DNA of 64,000 bases from the NCBI RefSeq assembly GCF_045063725.1, contig NZ_CP173695.1, one strand, 5' to 3'. Each line of letters starts with the position of its first letter. Position 1 is the stretch's first letter. Position numbers and translations under genes: made by a program. Positions 54,608-62,125 of the stretch are shown here, one piece after another. Source of the stretch: Sellimonas catena (GTDB lineage Bacteria; Bacillota; Clostridia; Lachnospirales; Lachnospiraceae). The notes under the pieces are model-generated. The model did no database searches. It was not told the DNA's origin and worked only from the letters and a program-made list of their open reading frames with translations.

Positions 54608-54853
54608 TTATGCGATTGTCTGCTTTGCTTTTTCCAGCATAACATCCGTCAGAAGTTCTTCCATTGTCTTTCCCTTTTCGGAAAAATGCTCTTTTACAAC
54701 AATCTTTGTTTTTCCTCTGTTGCCAATGCCACGCTTATTATCTGTCTTTTCCTGCCTTGTTTTTACAATATCAGCAATAACACATACCCCCTTTCTGTAA
54801 AAATCTTTTCTAAGCAATTCAACGGCTTTTGTCATAGCCCACAGGAGTTCCAC
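54608..54853 (-). CDS. Small TnpW-like protein of the mobile element, start uncertain
   Basis: Up to 81 residues. The C-terminus (KTKIVVKEHFSEKGKTMEEL, then LTDVMLEKAK) resembles small proteins carried by clostridial transposons next to serine recombinases. The upstream part gives GTG at 54853 without a good site, while AGAAAGGGGGTATGTG inside the frame would place initiation later, perhaps at a non-ATG codon, leaving about 55 residues. Direction is the same as the recombinase, about 110 bases upstream. Confidence 0.55.
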   Translation of the reverse strand: MELLWAMTKAVELLRKDFYRKGVCVIADIVKTRQEKTDNKRGIGNRGKTKIVVKEHFSEKGKTMEELLTDVMLEKAKQTIA

Positions 54854-54856
54854 CTC

Positions 54857-55488
54857 TGCATAGTTCTTATGTAGCCGTACCCATTGCGTGCGACGCTCTG
54901 AACGCTCAAGCTGTGGCTGTACGGGAGTATCATTATCAGACAGGACAGGTCATGGCGGTAGGAAAGGACAAGTTTCTTACAGGAACACAGATAAGGCTCG
55001 CTCACTTTAGCAGGGAAAAGGTCATGGCGTATCTGTTTCAACGGCTCGCTGTCTGTCAAACGTATTAAATTGCTTTATTCAGTTGTCAAAGAACATGAAA
55101 GAAGAAAATCGTCTTTCCTAATATACCGCGTTGGAAAAGAGCAGAAGCGTAACCAATCTTCAAAACTTTTCTCTTTTCCTGCACCATATAGGGAAAGAAA
55201 GTGTCATTCTGCTAAGTTGGTGATGAAAAAATCTGATTTTCTTTTCACACCCTAACTACCCATGCAACACTATTACTACCAACTATGGAATGAAAGATTT
55301 TCTTTGCTCCATATAGGGAACGGAAACTACGGATTGTTAAGTTGAAATTGAAAATCGTTTCTTCTTTCACATCATATAGGGACAGCAACCACCGATTTAA
55401 TGACCTGTTTTCAAAAAAAGTCAGATTTCCTTTCCTTGCACCATATCTGTACGCAAGTAACCGTTTTGTTGCAGATTTTTTGAAGAAA
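54857..55488. repeat. Six degenerate ~63-bp direct repeats, plus an unassigned open frame
   Basis: 54857-55068 reads open on the plus strand (…AVREYHYQTGQVMAVGKDK…RLAVCQTY), possibly a gene remnant; no family recognised. From about 55118 to 55482 six diverged units with spacing of about 60-68 bases occur. Each has a T/C-rich part followed by a variant of CACCATATAGGGA (about 55118, 55182, 55247, 55307, 55370, 55438), and a following A-rich stretch. The array ends at the relaxase stop. It is an iteron-like layout next to a Rep_trans protein. Confidence 0.6.
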
Positions 55489-56655
55489 TTAAAAAATACC
55501 GTCATTCCCTTGTGGAACAGCGGTATCTTTCTCAATCATATCTGCTATGTCTGTTGTCATTTGTTTGATTTTTAATTCCTGCTTTTCTGTTAGTCTTGTA
55601 TGTCTGTCGATTTCTTCCAGATAATTTGCCCCTGTTTTCTTTTCAATCTCTTTTATCATCAATAAAGAGGGCATTACCTGTCTTTCTAACCAGCGTTTTG
55701 TTTTATCCATATTGACTGCGACAGGTGTCATAACAAATGGAAGTGAAGTCATTACATTATCTAAAAATATATCCCATAAAATATAATCGGGAAAATCTAT
55801 CTGTGTGAGAATAAGGTTCGCTATGGTCTGTTCGGGATTTCTTGAAAAAACAAATTGTTCTATCGTTTGTCCTGCTTTTTCATTTTTCAAACGAATTTCA
55901 AAGCGGTTCTTAATGTCTGTTTTTATGCCTTTGCTTTTTTGTTCCTTTTCTTTTTCATATAGGCAAAAGTAGATAGAACTATTCTTTGAACCGATATAAA
56001 AAGTTTTTGCAGTATCTCCATTTGTACCCGATAATTTTCCGCTGTCTACTGCTTCATGGGTTCTTGAACGTTTCCATACCTTGTTGGCATAATAGCGTTC
56101 TCTTAGAATTTCTATATCCAGCAATCCACCCATATCATTGACTGCCAAATCTATGCGTTTAAAAACACCTTGATAATCTATACAACAGCTTAAAAAGCAA
56201 TACCAGTCTATCCCTCTTGCCTGTAAAACATATTCCAAGTTCCGACACCCCATACCTCTTAATTCCAATAAAACACCCATAGAACTATCTTTAGAAGCAT
56301 TTACACTAATATCCCCATAGACATACTGTTCTTCATAACCATACATTCCATAATCTTCATGGATAAAATATTCGCTCTTCATTGCCAGTATATTTTTTAT
56401 AATTTCCAATGCGTCTGTGGTAGGAAAACGAACACGCAGATAGTCAATCGTTAAAGTGAAAGGCTGAGTACAATTACAATAATCAAGATAATGCAAAAGT
56501 ATATGTTTCATTTCTTTACTGGCTTTTGTTTTTCCGTTTTCAATTTCATTTAAGTTCTGCCTGCTGATTTGTAGTTCCTGTGCCAGTCGTGATTGCGAGT
56601 AATCACAGGCATTTCTCTTTTGCTTTAATGTTTCAATAAATTTTATATCATTCAT
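55489..56655 (-). CDS. mobT: MobT/Rep_trans-type relaxase with N-terminal HTH
   Basis: 388 residues. An XRE domain (QSRLAQELQISRQNLNEIENGKTK) at residues 20-48 is followed by a Rep_trans (PF02486) domain: LTIDYLRVRFPTTDALEII, ELRGMGCRNLEYVL, KRIDLAVNDMGGLLDI, DTAKTFYIGSKNSSIYFCLYEK and RFEIRLKNEKA. This HTH plus Rep_trans architecture is that of Tn916 Orf20/MobT relaxases, which nick oriT and can also drive rolling-circle replication. GGAGGAATAAAGC precedes the ATG. The matching oriT lies about 200 bases upstream. Confidence 0.85.
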   Translation of the reverse strand: MNDIKFIETLKQKRNACDYSQSRLAQELQISRQNLNEIENGKTKASKEMKHILLHYLDYCNCTQPFTLTIDYLRVRFPTTDALEIIKNILAMKSEYFIHEDYGMYGYEEQYVYGDISVNASKDSSMGVLLELRGMGCRNLEYVLQARGIDWYCFLSCCIDYQGVFKRIDLAVNDMGGLLDIEILRERYYANKVWKRSRTHEAVDSGKLSGTNGDTAKTFYIGSKNSSIYFCLYEKEKEQKSKGIKTDIKNRFEIRLKNEKAGQTIEQFVFSRNPEQTIANLILTQIDFPDYILWDIFLDNVMTSLPFVMTPVAVNMDKTKRWLERQVMPSLLMIKEIEKKTGANYLEEIDRHTRLTEKQELKIKQMTTDIADMIEKDTAVPQGNDGIF

Positions 56656-56849
56656 GCTTTATTCCTCCAATCAAAAAAAGGCATATACTCATAGGAGCAT
56701 ACACCTTGTATCTTATATTTATTTTCTATTGATATGCTGTTTTAGACCTGTCGGGTAGAAAAAATAGGGTGTGAAGTGAAATAAGTTCTTATAACCTTAT
56801 AAATCGTTGCATATCAGCAGTTTTGTATTTGTTTTTGCTCTTGTCTTTT

Positions 56850-56990
56850 GTAATAGTACCCCCCTGTTAGATAACGGGGGCTTAATCTTCGCTCGCCACA
56901 GGCTCGCTCACAGACGAAGTGAACCAGCCACTTGCAAGACATGGCAGAAAAATCTGAGAGATTTTCCTGCCACCGTGTCTGGATCACTCC
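56850..56990 (-). other. Candidate origin of transfer (oriT) of the MobT type
   Basis: CCCCCC and GGGGG arms flank TGTTAGATAAC (56859-56880). On the minus strand it reads CCCCCGTTATCTAACAGGGG, closely resembling the nic-site inverted repeat described for ICEBs1 and Tn916 (…CTAACAGGGGGG). Further imperfect hairpins lie at 56887-56916 (CTTCG/CGAAG ends) and 56938-56982. It lies upstream of the relaxase gene, the usual place. This also accounts for the gene-free stretch 56656-56996. Confidence 0.7.
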
Positions 56991-56996
56991 GTCTGT

Positions 56997-57488
56997 TTAA
57001 TCATTTCCTTTATTTTCTTGTATAGGTACTCCATTTTTCTTCATGTATTCTATAAAAGACTCAGTCCCTATTAGCATTGCATCTAAATTTATTTTTTTCT
57101 CGTTCTGCACTATGATTTTTATACTACCGCTTGTACTGATTTCAATATATTCTATTTTTGTAATTGAAATCTTTCTTTTCTTCATAGGGTAAATAACAAT
57201 CAATTCCTGTTCTTCTATAATTATTTTATATTTACTGATTGCCCATGCAGTAAAAGCACTAATAATCCCCATAACCAAAAACAAAATAGTAATACCAGTA
57301 TCTTGCCATAAATATATAATAACCACTGAACATATCATAGAAATAATGAAACACCCATATAAAATTTTAGAAAATACAGGTGGAAAGCATAATTCTTTTA
57401 AATCCCCTTGCAATTTATACTTTTTGCTTGTTATCATAGATATTATTCCAAATACTAATGTCATAAAAAATAATCCTATTATTTTCAT
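56997..57488 (-). CDS. Cargo membrane protein, PH-like C-terminal domain, unknown
   Basis: 163 residues from the ATG at 57488 (GGAGAATAAGTG upstream). Three or four helices in the first ~85 residues (MKIIGLFFMTLVFGIISM, YGCFIISMICSVVIIYLW, GITILFLVMGIISAFTAW) are followed by a beta-rich end with IIIEEQELIVIYPMKKRKIS and KIEYIEISTSGSIKIIV, which resembles bacterial PH-type domains. Its start shares a base with the stop of the gene before it. AT-rich relative to the chromosome. Function unknown. Confidence 0.7.
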   Translation of the reverse strand: MKIIGLFFMTLVFGIISMITSKKYKLQGDLKELCFPPVFSKILYGCFIISMICSVVIIYLWQDTGITILFLVMGIISAFTAWAISKYKIIIEEQELIVIYPMKKRKISITKIEYIEISTSGSIKIIVQNEKKINLDAMLIGTESFIEYMKKNGVPIQENKGND

Positions 57489-57952
57489 CACTTATTCTCC
57501 TTAATCTCTCCATATCTACTATTAGGTAAATATCTAACTCTCAGATATTCCCCCTTTTGTATTCCTTTACTATAAACAGTTACAAATATTTCTTTTTTAG
57601 TTTTATTATCCATAATTCCAATAGCTCTTGTTTTGTTTTTATCTTCATCACTATAATTCCAAGATGTTACTGTTCCCTCTACTTCAAGATAATTGCCAGA
57701 ATTTATGTTTGGAAAATCCTGTACAGCAGGAAGAACTACCCGCAAAAACGCAGGAATCAAAATGATACCTATAATACCATTTGAAATCATATTCATCCTT
57801 TTTTCATTTCTCTTTACAAAATCTCTCATGTCCAATGGAGCATTTTCCCAACGAAAGATTTTTTTCTTTTTTATTATGTGATATAAAAACCATATTGTAA
57901 GAACAGATAACAATAAAGCTTCCATATATAAAACCATAATTATTCTCCCCAT
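57488..57952 (-). CDS. Cargo membrane protein, unknown
   Basis: 154 residues. An N-terminal helix (LLLSVLTIWFLYHIIKKKKIF), a second hydrophobic segment (MISNGIIGIILIPAFLRVVLP) and a C-terminal beta-rich part (YLEVEGTVTSWNYSDEDKNK then FVTVYSKGIQKGEYLRVRYLPN). The C-terminal half recalls DUF3592-like or OB-like membrane-associated domains, not firmly. AGGAGAAAAGAGT precedes the ATG. Translationally coupled to the next gene. Preceded by the first copy of the shared leader repeat. Confidence 0.7.
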   Translation of the reverse strand: MGRIIMVLYMEALLLSVLTIWFLYHIIKKKKIFRWENAPLDMRDFVKRNEKRMNMISNGIIGIILIPAFLRVVLPAVQDFPNINSGNYLEVEGTVTSWNYSDEDKNKTRAIGIMDNKTKKEIFVTVYSKGIQKGEYLRVRYLPNSRYGEIKENK

Positions 57953-58086
57953 ACTCTTTTCTCCTAGAAATTTCTTTGCAAATTGTTAACCGATTGATTT
58001 TTTATCTGATAATTTATTATATCATTTATAGAACTCACATGTCATTACTTTTCTGCTATCTGTCAAAATATTTTTTATCCCATGCC

Positions 58087-58210
58087 TTATCAAGAGTGCA
58101 AGCATTGCTTACGCAACAAGCTCTTGACAATTCATGCTCTAAAAAATGAAAGATAGTCAAGCAGAAAAAAGAACAAATTGTGCTGTGTTACAGCAACAAA
58201 AAAACATCTC
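58087..58210 (-). repeat. Shared leader repeat, copy 1
   Basis: About 115-125 bases resembling copy 2 at 59676-59795. The best-conserved core is AGCATTGCTTACGCAACAAG (58100-58119), followed by CTTGACAA, TCAAGCAGAAA and a CAGCAACAAA-like end. The core is flanked by CAAGAG/CTCTTG, which can pair. It lies upstream of the 57488-57952 gene on the minus strand; the rest of 57953-58378 is AT-rich with no gene seen. Confidence 0.7.
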
Positions 58211-58378
58211 ATATTTTGTATGAAATGCCATTTTGCTTTTCTTTATGCTATTTTCTTTGTCGTATCAAGGTTCTTTCAATCGTAGTAAATTAGTGGTAAA
58301 TTTCTTTTGTATTTTCATTCATATTGCTTAAAGTTCCTGCGTTTATGCGGATAATAGGATTTTTAATCTTTTTGGTAT

Positions 58379-58410
58379 AAAAAAGCAGGAGACCTTTTCA
58401 GATTTCCTGC
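58379..58410 (-). terminator. Terminator of the zinc-ribbon cargo gene
   Basis: GCAGGA/TCCTGC (58385-58390 with 58405-58410), followed on the minus strand by TTTTTTAT. Confidence 0.65.
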
Positions 58411-58439
58411 TCAGTAGAGTTGTGAAGATGTTATTGTTG

Positions 58440-58748
58440 TTATTTAATTTCAATGTTCGTCATAGTTACTAACCCAAGACGAACTAAAATAGTTTGTACG
58501 ATACGACACCAAAAAATACCTAGAATCAGGAGCAAAGCATATAAAATAATTGACGCTTGTAAATATTGTCTGCCAAAGTGAATAAGAATAAGCAGTGGAG
58601 ACATTAATATTACAAAGAATATAATGCTTGTAATTATTCTTTTTATGTTTTTTGTATCTGCTAAATCAAATTCAGCTCCACAAGAACATTCGTTAGGTAT
58701 TCCTCCTTTTATTTCAGTACCACAGTTCATGCAATATAGTTTCTTCAT
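58440..58748 (-). CDS. Cargo zinc-ribbon membrane protein, unknown
   Basis: 102 residues from the ATG at 58748 (AGAGGTGATTAGA upstream). MKKLYCMNCGTEIKGGIPNECSCGAEF gives two CXXC/CXC-type zinc ligands, then two hydrophobic helices (IITSIIFFVILMSPLLILI and ASIILYALLLILGIFW). Zinc-ribbon plus membrane layout is common in small sensors and secretion-associated proteins. 35 bases downstream of the next cargo gene and in the same direction, so probably an operon. Function unknown. Confidence 0.7.
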   Translation of the reverse strand: MKKLYCMNCGTEIKGGIPNECSCGAEFDLADTKNIKRIITSIIFFVILMSPLLILIHFGRQYLQASIILYALLLILGIFWCRIVQTILVRLGLVTMTNIEIK

Positions 58749-58783
58749 TCTAATCACCTCTACAACCTGGAATTGTTCTATTA

Positions 58784-59518
58784 TTATCTTTCAATTTCTA
58801 TACTTAAAGATTTTCCAGATTTATCACTTTGAAAATTTTCATAATACCAAAAATAGAAAGGCTTTTCACAAAGTTCAAAATAAATAATTTCATCGGGTTT
58901 TTTATTTTCTATTTTTGTATTGTAAATATCTTCATCATGTACAAATCCATATAAAAAGCGACTATTGTCTGGACTGATATTTAAGTCTTGCAATCTATCA
59001 CTTAATGCTAACTGTGATTTTAGTAACGACATCGTATCTTTGTCATACGGGCGGTCTTTCTTTATAACCTCATGTACACTTGTAATATGAGCATATCTCT
59101 TTTTACCATCTACTTCCTTAATTTTGAATTTTGAAAATGTCAAACTTGACTCTATATCGTTTTTTTCTGATATATACAAAACACTTTTATAGTTTTCGTT
59201 TTCAAACTCCTTTATAATCTTATCAATATGTGTTTTATATTCTTCGCCTTGTTCAAACTCAATAGAGGCACTTAACAGAGCATCCTGTATTGAGTTTGCA
59301 TAATTTTTATCAGAAAGTAAACTTTCTTTTGAGTTTAAATCTTCTATTGGATAATATTTTGTTATTTCTTCCGGAACATATTTATCGTTCATTTCTGTTC
59401 TTTGTATTAAACTATTTCCACCTGTTATTTGACCTAAATATCCAAGCCCTAGAAAAACACTAAACACAAAAATAATTATTCCCAATATTATCCAAATTAC
59501 CTTCTTTTGTTTAGTCAT
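58784..59518 (-). CDS. Cargo membrane-anchored or exported protein, unknown
   Basis: 244 residues from the ATG at 59518 (GAGAGGGCTTAATCTT upstream); a longer reading to 59581 has no good site. A basic start (MTKQKKV) and one strong helix (IWIILGIIIFVFSVFLGLGYLG) precede about 210 hydrophilic residues, so the bulk is probably outside the cell. No lipobox. Tyr/Asp/Lys-rich and AT-rich. No known domain recognised. Preceded by copy 2 of the leader repeat; first gene of the second cargo operon. Confidence 0.7.
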   Translation of the reverse strand: MTKQKKVIWIILGIIIFVFSVFLGLGYLGQITGGNSLIQRTEMNDKYVPEEITKYYPIEDLNSKESLLSDKNYANSIQDALLSASIEFEQGEEYKTHIDKIIKEFENENYKSVLYISEKNDIESSLTFSKFKIKEVDGKKRYAHITSVHEVIKKDRPYDKDTMSLLKSQLALSDRLQDLNISPDNSRFLYGFVHDEDIYNTKIENKKPDEIIYFELCEKPFYFWYYENFQSDKSGKSLSIEIER

Positions 59519-59675
59519 AAGATTAAGCCCTCTCAATTTATTGATTGTTAAATACAAATTTATATGTTTCTCTGTATTCACATTATACCATTTTCCACTA
59601 CCCGCTACAATATTTCAAAATCTTAAGACTACTTTTTTCTGCTTTTGAAAAGCTACTTTACCGTCCATAATTTGT

Positions 59676-59795
59676 AAAGGGTGCCAAAGCATTGCTTACG
59701 CAACAAGCCCTTGACAAACCACAGCCTGATAAGTTTAGAGTAATCAAGCAGAAATGAAATAGTCTGCTGTTTCAAGGCAACGAAAAAGAGATACC
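59676..59795 (-). repeat. Shared leader repeat, copy 2
   Basis: The same ~115-base sequence as at 58087-58210, with core AGCATTGCTTACGCAACAAG at 59688-59707, CCTTGACAA, ATCAAGCAGAAA and CAAGGCAACGAAAA. It lies upstream of the 58784-59518 gene. The flanks differ, so both copies have diverged. Together with AT-rich sequence it fills the gene-free stretch 59519-59869. Confidence 0.7.
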
Positions 59796-59869
59796 AGCAC
59801 ATTTATGCAGTATTTCTAACTTAATCACACTATTCTTTTATTCGCAAGCAGGAAAACACAGGTTATTTC

Positions 59870-60016
59870 TTAATATCCTTTTGTTTGGGAAACTCCGGTT
59901 TCCCATTTCGATACCGATGCTTTTGATACTCCGATATAAGCCGCAAGTTCTTCCTGGGTGATTCCTTTTTCCTTACGTTTTAAAACAAGCGTTTTTGCTA
60001 TATTTAGTTCATTCAA
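59870..60016 (-). pseudogene. N-terminal half of the disrupted XRE regulator
   Basis: 48 codons from a TTG at 60016 with GGAAGGTGA upstream: MNELNIAKTLVLKRKEKGI, TQEELAAYIGVSKASVSKWE, TG, and then seven element-derived residues to a stop. It is the start of an XRE helix-turn-helix whose continuation (QSYPDITFLPQ...) lies at 52850 and beyond. The break is within the WETG codons, inside GGGAAAC. A GTG at 60025 is an alternative start. Confidence 0.88.
59894..59904. other. Right attachment site of the element
   Basis: TCCGGTTTCCC. Left of it is element DNA ending in a GGGAAAC that pairs with it; right of it (ATTTCGATACC) is XRE sequence. Confidence 0.7.
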
Positions 60017-60136
60017 ATGTATCACCTTCCTTGCCTATTATTATACCTGTATTGATTGTATTAACAATGGATTAAAAGTTGATTTTGATTGATAAAATCA
60101 ACCATAAGGAAACATGGCTGAATCATGGAATATGTA

Positions 60137-60247
60137 TCAACCTATAACGAATAGAATCCGCCGTATCAGCTTTTGAACATGGATCGGCTCAATAATGTAG
60201 TCACTTACGCCCTCATGTCGGTACTGGTATTCCGTAGCCACGTAATA
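60137..60247 (-). pseudogene. C-terminal remnant resembling a response-regulator receiver domain
   Basis: Minus-strand frame YVATEYQYRHEGVSDYIIEP then IHVQKLIRRILFVIG and stop, in about 36 codons. SDYIIEPI resembles the receiver-domain DYI-K-PI motif. It has no start, and a terminator lies immediately upstream, so it is a fragment. Confidence 0.35.
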
Positions 60248-60280
60248 AAAGGACACAAAACATAATACGTCTTGTGTCCT
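60244..60280 (-). terminator. Terminator of the XRE/TM gene; sibling of 49929-49967
   Basis: AGGACACAA/TTGTGTCCT (60250-60258 with 60272-60280), then TTTTATTACG on the minus strand. Stem and loop match the ABC operon terminator with about four differences over 29 bases. Confidence 0.7.
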
Positions 60281-60399
60281 CAGTACTATCCAGTACCTAT
60301 ATGATTCTTAAAAAATATCCCAGAGTTTGCATATGCCTAGAAAGTTTTGTATTCACGATGTATGAACAGCGTCATAATGATAGAAACACTGTATCATGC

Positions 60400-61167
60400 T
60401 TATGCATAGAGTGTTGAATATATTGTGTCCATCTTTTTAACTGCTTCTTTTATGTCACTCTGCAATTTTGTATATATTTCATAATATTCTTTATCCATCT
60501 TTTCTACATGTTTGATCTGACCATTTTCATCCAGAGTGTATTCCACCATTTGCGGGGAACTTCCATCTTTCCCATAATCTCCTCTTGAAATATTTAATGT
60601 GGTGAATTCTTCTGTTTTTCGTATTGTCACTTCTACCTGCTCCGACAAATCAGACATTTCTTTCGTATATGTTCCTACTACAAATTTTTCTCTGGATGTT
60701 AGTTCCTGGTTCCATTTCCATACAGCAGGTCTGCCAAATAAATAGATATCATATTTAAAATCGGCGTCTTCCAAGTAATAATTATTCCCGTTCTTTTCAA
60801 AGCCCAGTTCCGCTAACCTGCTCTCATATGTTTGGATAGTATTATTCTGTTTCATATTTTGAATTCCAATATAGGAAGCTGCTATAAGAACAATCGCTGC
60901 TATAATTGCCGATCCTATCTGAAATATTTTTAGATGCCTTACCTTCTTGTCTATTTGCTGTACCATATTAAAATTATCTCTCAACATGGAATCTACGGAA
61001 ACTCCAGATGCATCACTAATCTTGACTAAAGTTTGTAAATCCGGATAACTTTTTTCTTTTTCCCAGTTTGAAATCGTTTGTCTTGTAACATGAAAATATT
61101 GCGCAAACTCTTCTTGTGACATTTTTTTCTCTTCTCTTAATTTTAAAATGGTTTTTCCTATCTTCAT
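60400..61167 (-). CDS. XRE-family regulator with a membrane helix
   Basis: 255 residues. N-terminal XRE domain (EEFAQYFHVTRQTISNWEKEKSYPDLQTL), then a membrane helix (QIGSAIIAAIVLIAASYIGI) at about residues 84-103 and a C-terminal domain of ~150 residues (extracytoplasmic by topology), a plan common in Firmicutes for sensing at the membrane. TAGGAGGATAAGCGT precedes the ATG. An IS66 element lies 37 bases upstream of the start, so its original promoter has been separated. Confidence 0.85.
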   Translation of the reverse strand: MKIGKTILKLREEKKMSQEEFAQYFHVTRQTISNWEKEKSYPDLQTLVKISDASGVSVDSMLRDNFNMVQQIDKKVRHLKIFQIGSAIIAAIVLIAASYIGIQNMKQNNTIQTYESRLAELGFEKNGNNYYLEDADFKYDIYLFGRPAVWKWNQELTSREKFVVGTYTKEMSDLSEQVEVTIRKTEEFTTLNISRGDYGKDGSSPQMVEYTLDENGQIKHVEKMDKEYYEIYTKLQSDIKEAVKKMDTIYSTLYA

Positions 61168-61196
61168 ACGCTTATCCTCCTATCTCGTTTTTGTTA

Positions 61197-61204
61197 ATTC
61201 TATT
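61197..61204. repeat. Target-site duplication, left copy
   Basis: ATTCTATT, identical to 63868-63875. Eight bases is the usual length for IS66 elements. Confidence 0.85.
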
Positions 61205-61229
61205 GTAAGTAGGTAATCATCCGTACCTT
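61205..61229 (+). repeat. IS66 left inverted repeat
   Basis: Begins GTAAGTAGGTAATC and matches 63843-63867 reversed without mismatch. Confidence 0.93.
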
Positions 61230-61282
61230 CAAATCCCTTCCTGCATTTGATAAGATGGTCTCAAATGATGGAGGTAATACCA

Positions 61283-61633
61283 ATGGATATGAATAATAAT
61301 GTAATCTCAAAAGCTGATCTTTGGGCAGATCGGATCCATGCTTTCCAGGAAAGCGGTTTATCCCGAAAAGTCTGGTGTCAGCAGAATGAGATCCCGCCGT
61401 CTACTTTGGGCTATTGGATCCGAAAGATTCAGTCAGAAGCCCCGGGAACAGAACCTGCCTCCGATCCGGTGTTCGCAAAGCTGCCTTCGGAACAGGAGCT
61501 GCAGTTTAACGCCGGGACAGGAAATCATTCTGTTACGATCCTTCTTCCGGGAAACATCCGGATTGAGATTGGCGCTGACTGTCCGGCCAGACTGATGACT
61601 ACGCTTTTTCAGGCTTTGAAGAACTATGCTTGA
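61283..61633 (+). CDS. tnpA: IS66 accessory protein TnpA
   Basis: 116 residues from the ATG at 61283 (GGAGGTAATACCA upstream). DLWADRIHAFQESGLSRKVWCQQNEIPPSTLGYWIRKI is the DNA-binding helix-turn-helix of IS66 OrfA proteins. The end overlaps tnpB by 8 bases. Confidence 0.9.
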   Translation: MDMNNNVISKADLWADRIHAFQESGLSRKVWCQQNEIPPSTLGYWIRKIQSEAPGTEPASDPVFAKLPSEQELQFNAGTGNHSVTILLPGNIRIEIGADCPARLMTTLFQALKNYA

Positions 61634-61979
61634 TTTTTCAGGAAGCGCAACGGTCTATCTGGCGTGCGGAGTTACAGATCTCCGCAAGAGCTATACCGGT
61701 TTAGCCGCAATCATCAAACTGAAATTCCATCTCGACCCGTACTCCCGCTGTATGTTCGCGTTCTGCAATCGCAGACGCACATTGATCAAGATCCTCCAGT
61801 GGGACGGATCCGGATTCTGGATTCTGATGAAACGTCTGGATCGGAATTCCTTCCATTGGCCGGACACACCGGATGAACTGCGGAAAGTGACTCTCAAAGA
61901 GATCCACTGGCTGTGCGATGGATTATCCCTGAACCCCAGCGGCGCTTTTGAAGAACGCCACCCGAAGATCGTAGTCTGA
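61626..61979 (+). CDS. tnpB: IS66 accessory protein TnpB
   Basis: 117 residues. TVYLACGVTDLRKSYTGLAAII and RTLIKILQWDGSGFWILMKRLD-R are the family signature. Intact. Overlaps tnpA by 8 bases; needed with TnpA for IS66 transposition. Confidence 0.93.
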   Translation: MLDFSGSATVYLACGVTDLRKSYTGLAAIIKLKFHLDPYSRCMFAFCNRRRTLIKILQWDGSGFWILMKRLDRNSFHWPDTPDELRKVTLKEIHWLCDGLSLNPSGAFEERHPKIVV

Positions 61980-62125
61980 TCCCGATTCCTGTCAATTCGC
62001 AAAAAGCCGAAAATTCCTTGATTTTACGCGGATTTTCCTCTACTCCTGAAGGCGGTTTTCAATAGAAACCAGATCCTTTTTATGGTAAACTGTCCATAGA
62101 GATTTCAGAAAGATGAGGATGTGCG

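Larger units (their letters stand above)
52857..59904 (-). mobile_element. Integrative mobilizable element (~7.05 kb) inserted in the XRE gene
   Basis: Both ends abut the sequence TCC(A/G)GTTTCCC: left end at 52846-52856, right end at 59894-59904. Deleting the DNA between them restores a continuous XRE reading frame. Contents: large serine recombinase at one end, small TnpW-like gene, repeat array, MobT/Rep_trans relaxase with oriT, four cargo genes. There is no type IV secretion set, so transfer would need a helper. Exact crossover base within GTTTCCC cannot be fixed; recombinases of this type commonly use a GA dinucleotide. Confidence 0.85.

Noticed and set aside
55114..55488. CRISPR array
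   Set aside because: Repeats are degenerate along the whole unit, with no constant repeat and variable spacer pattern, and no cas genes are present.
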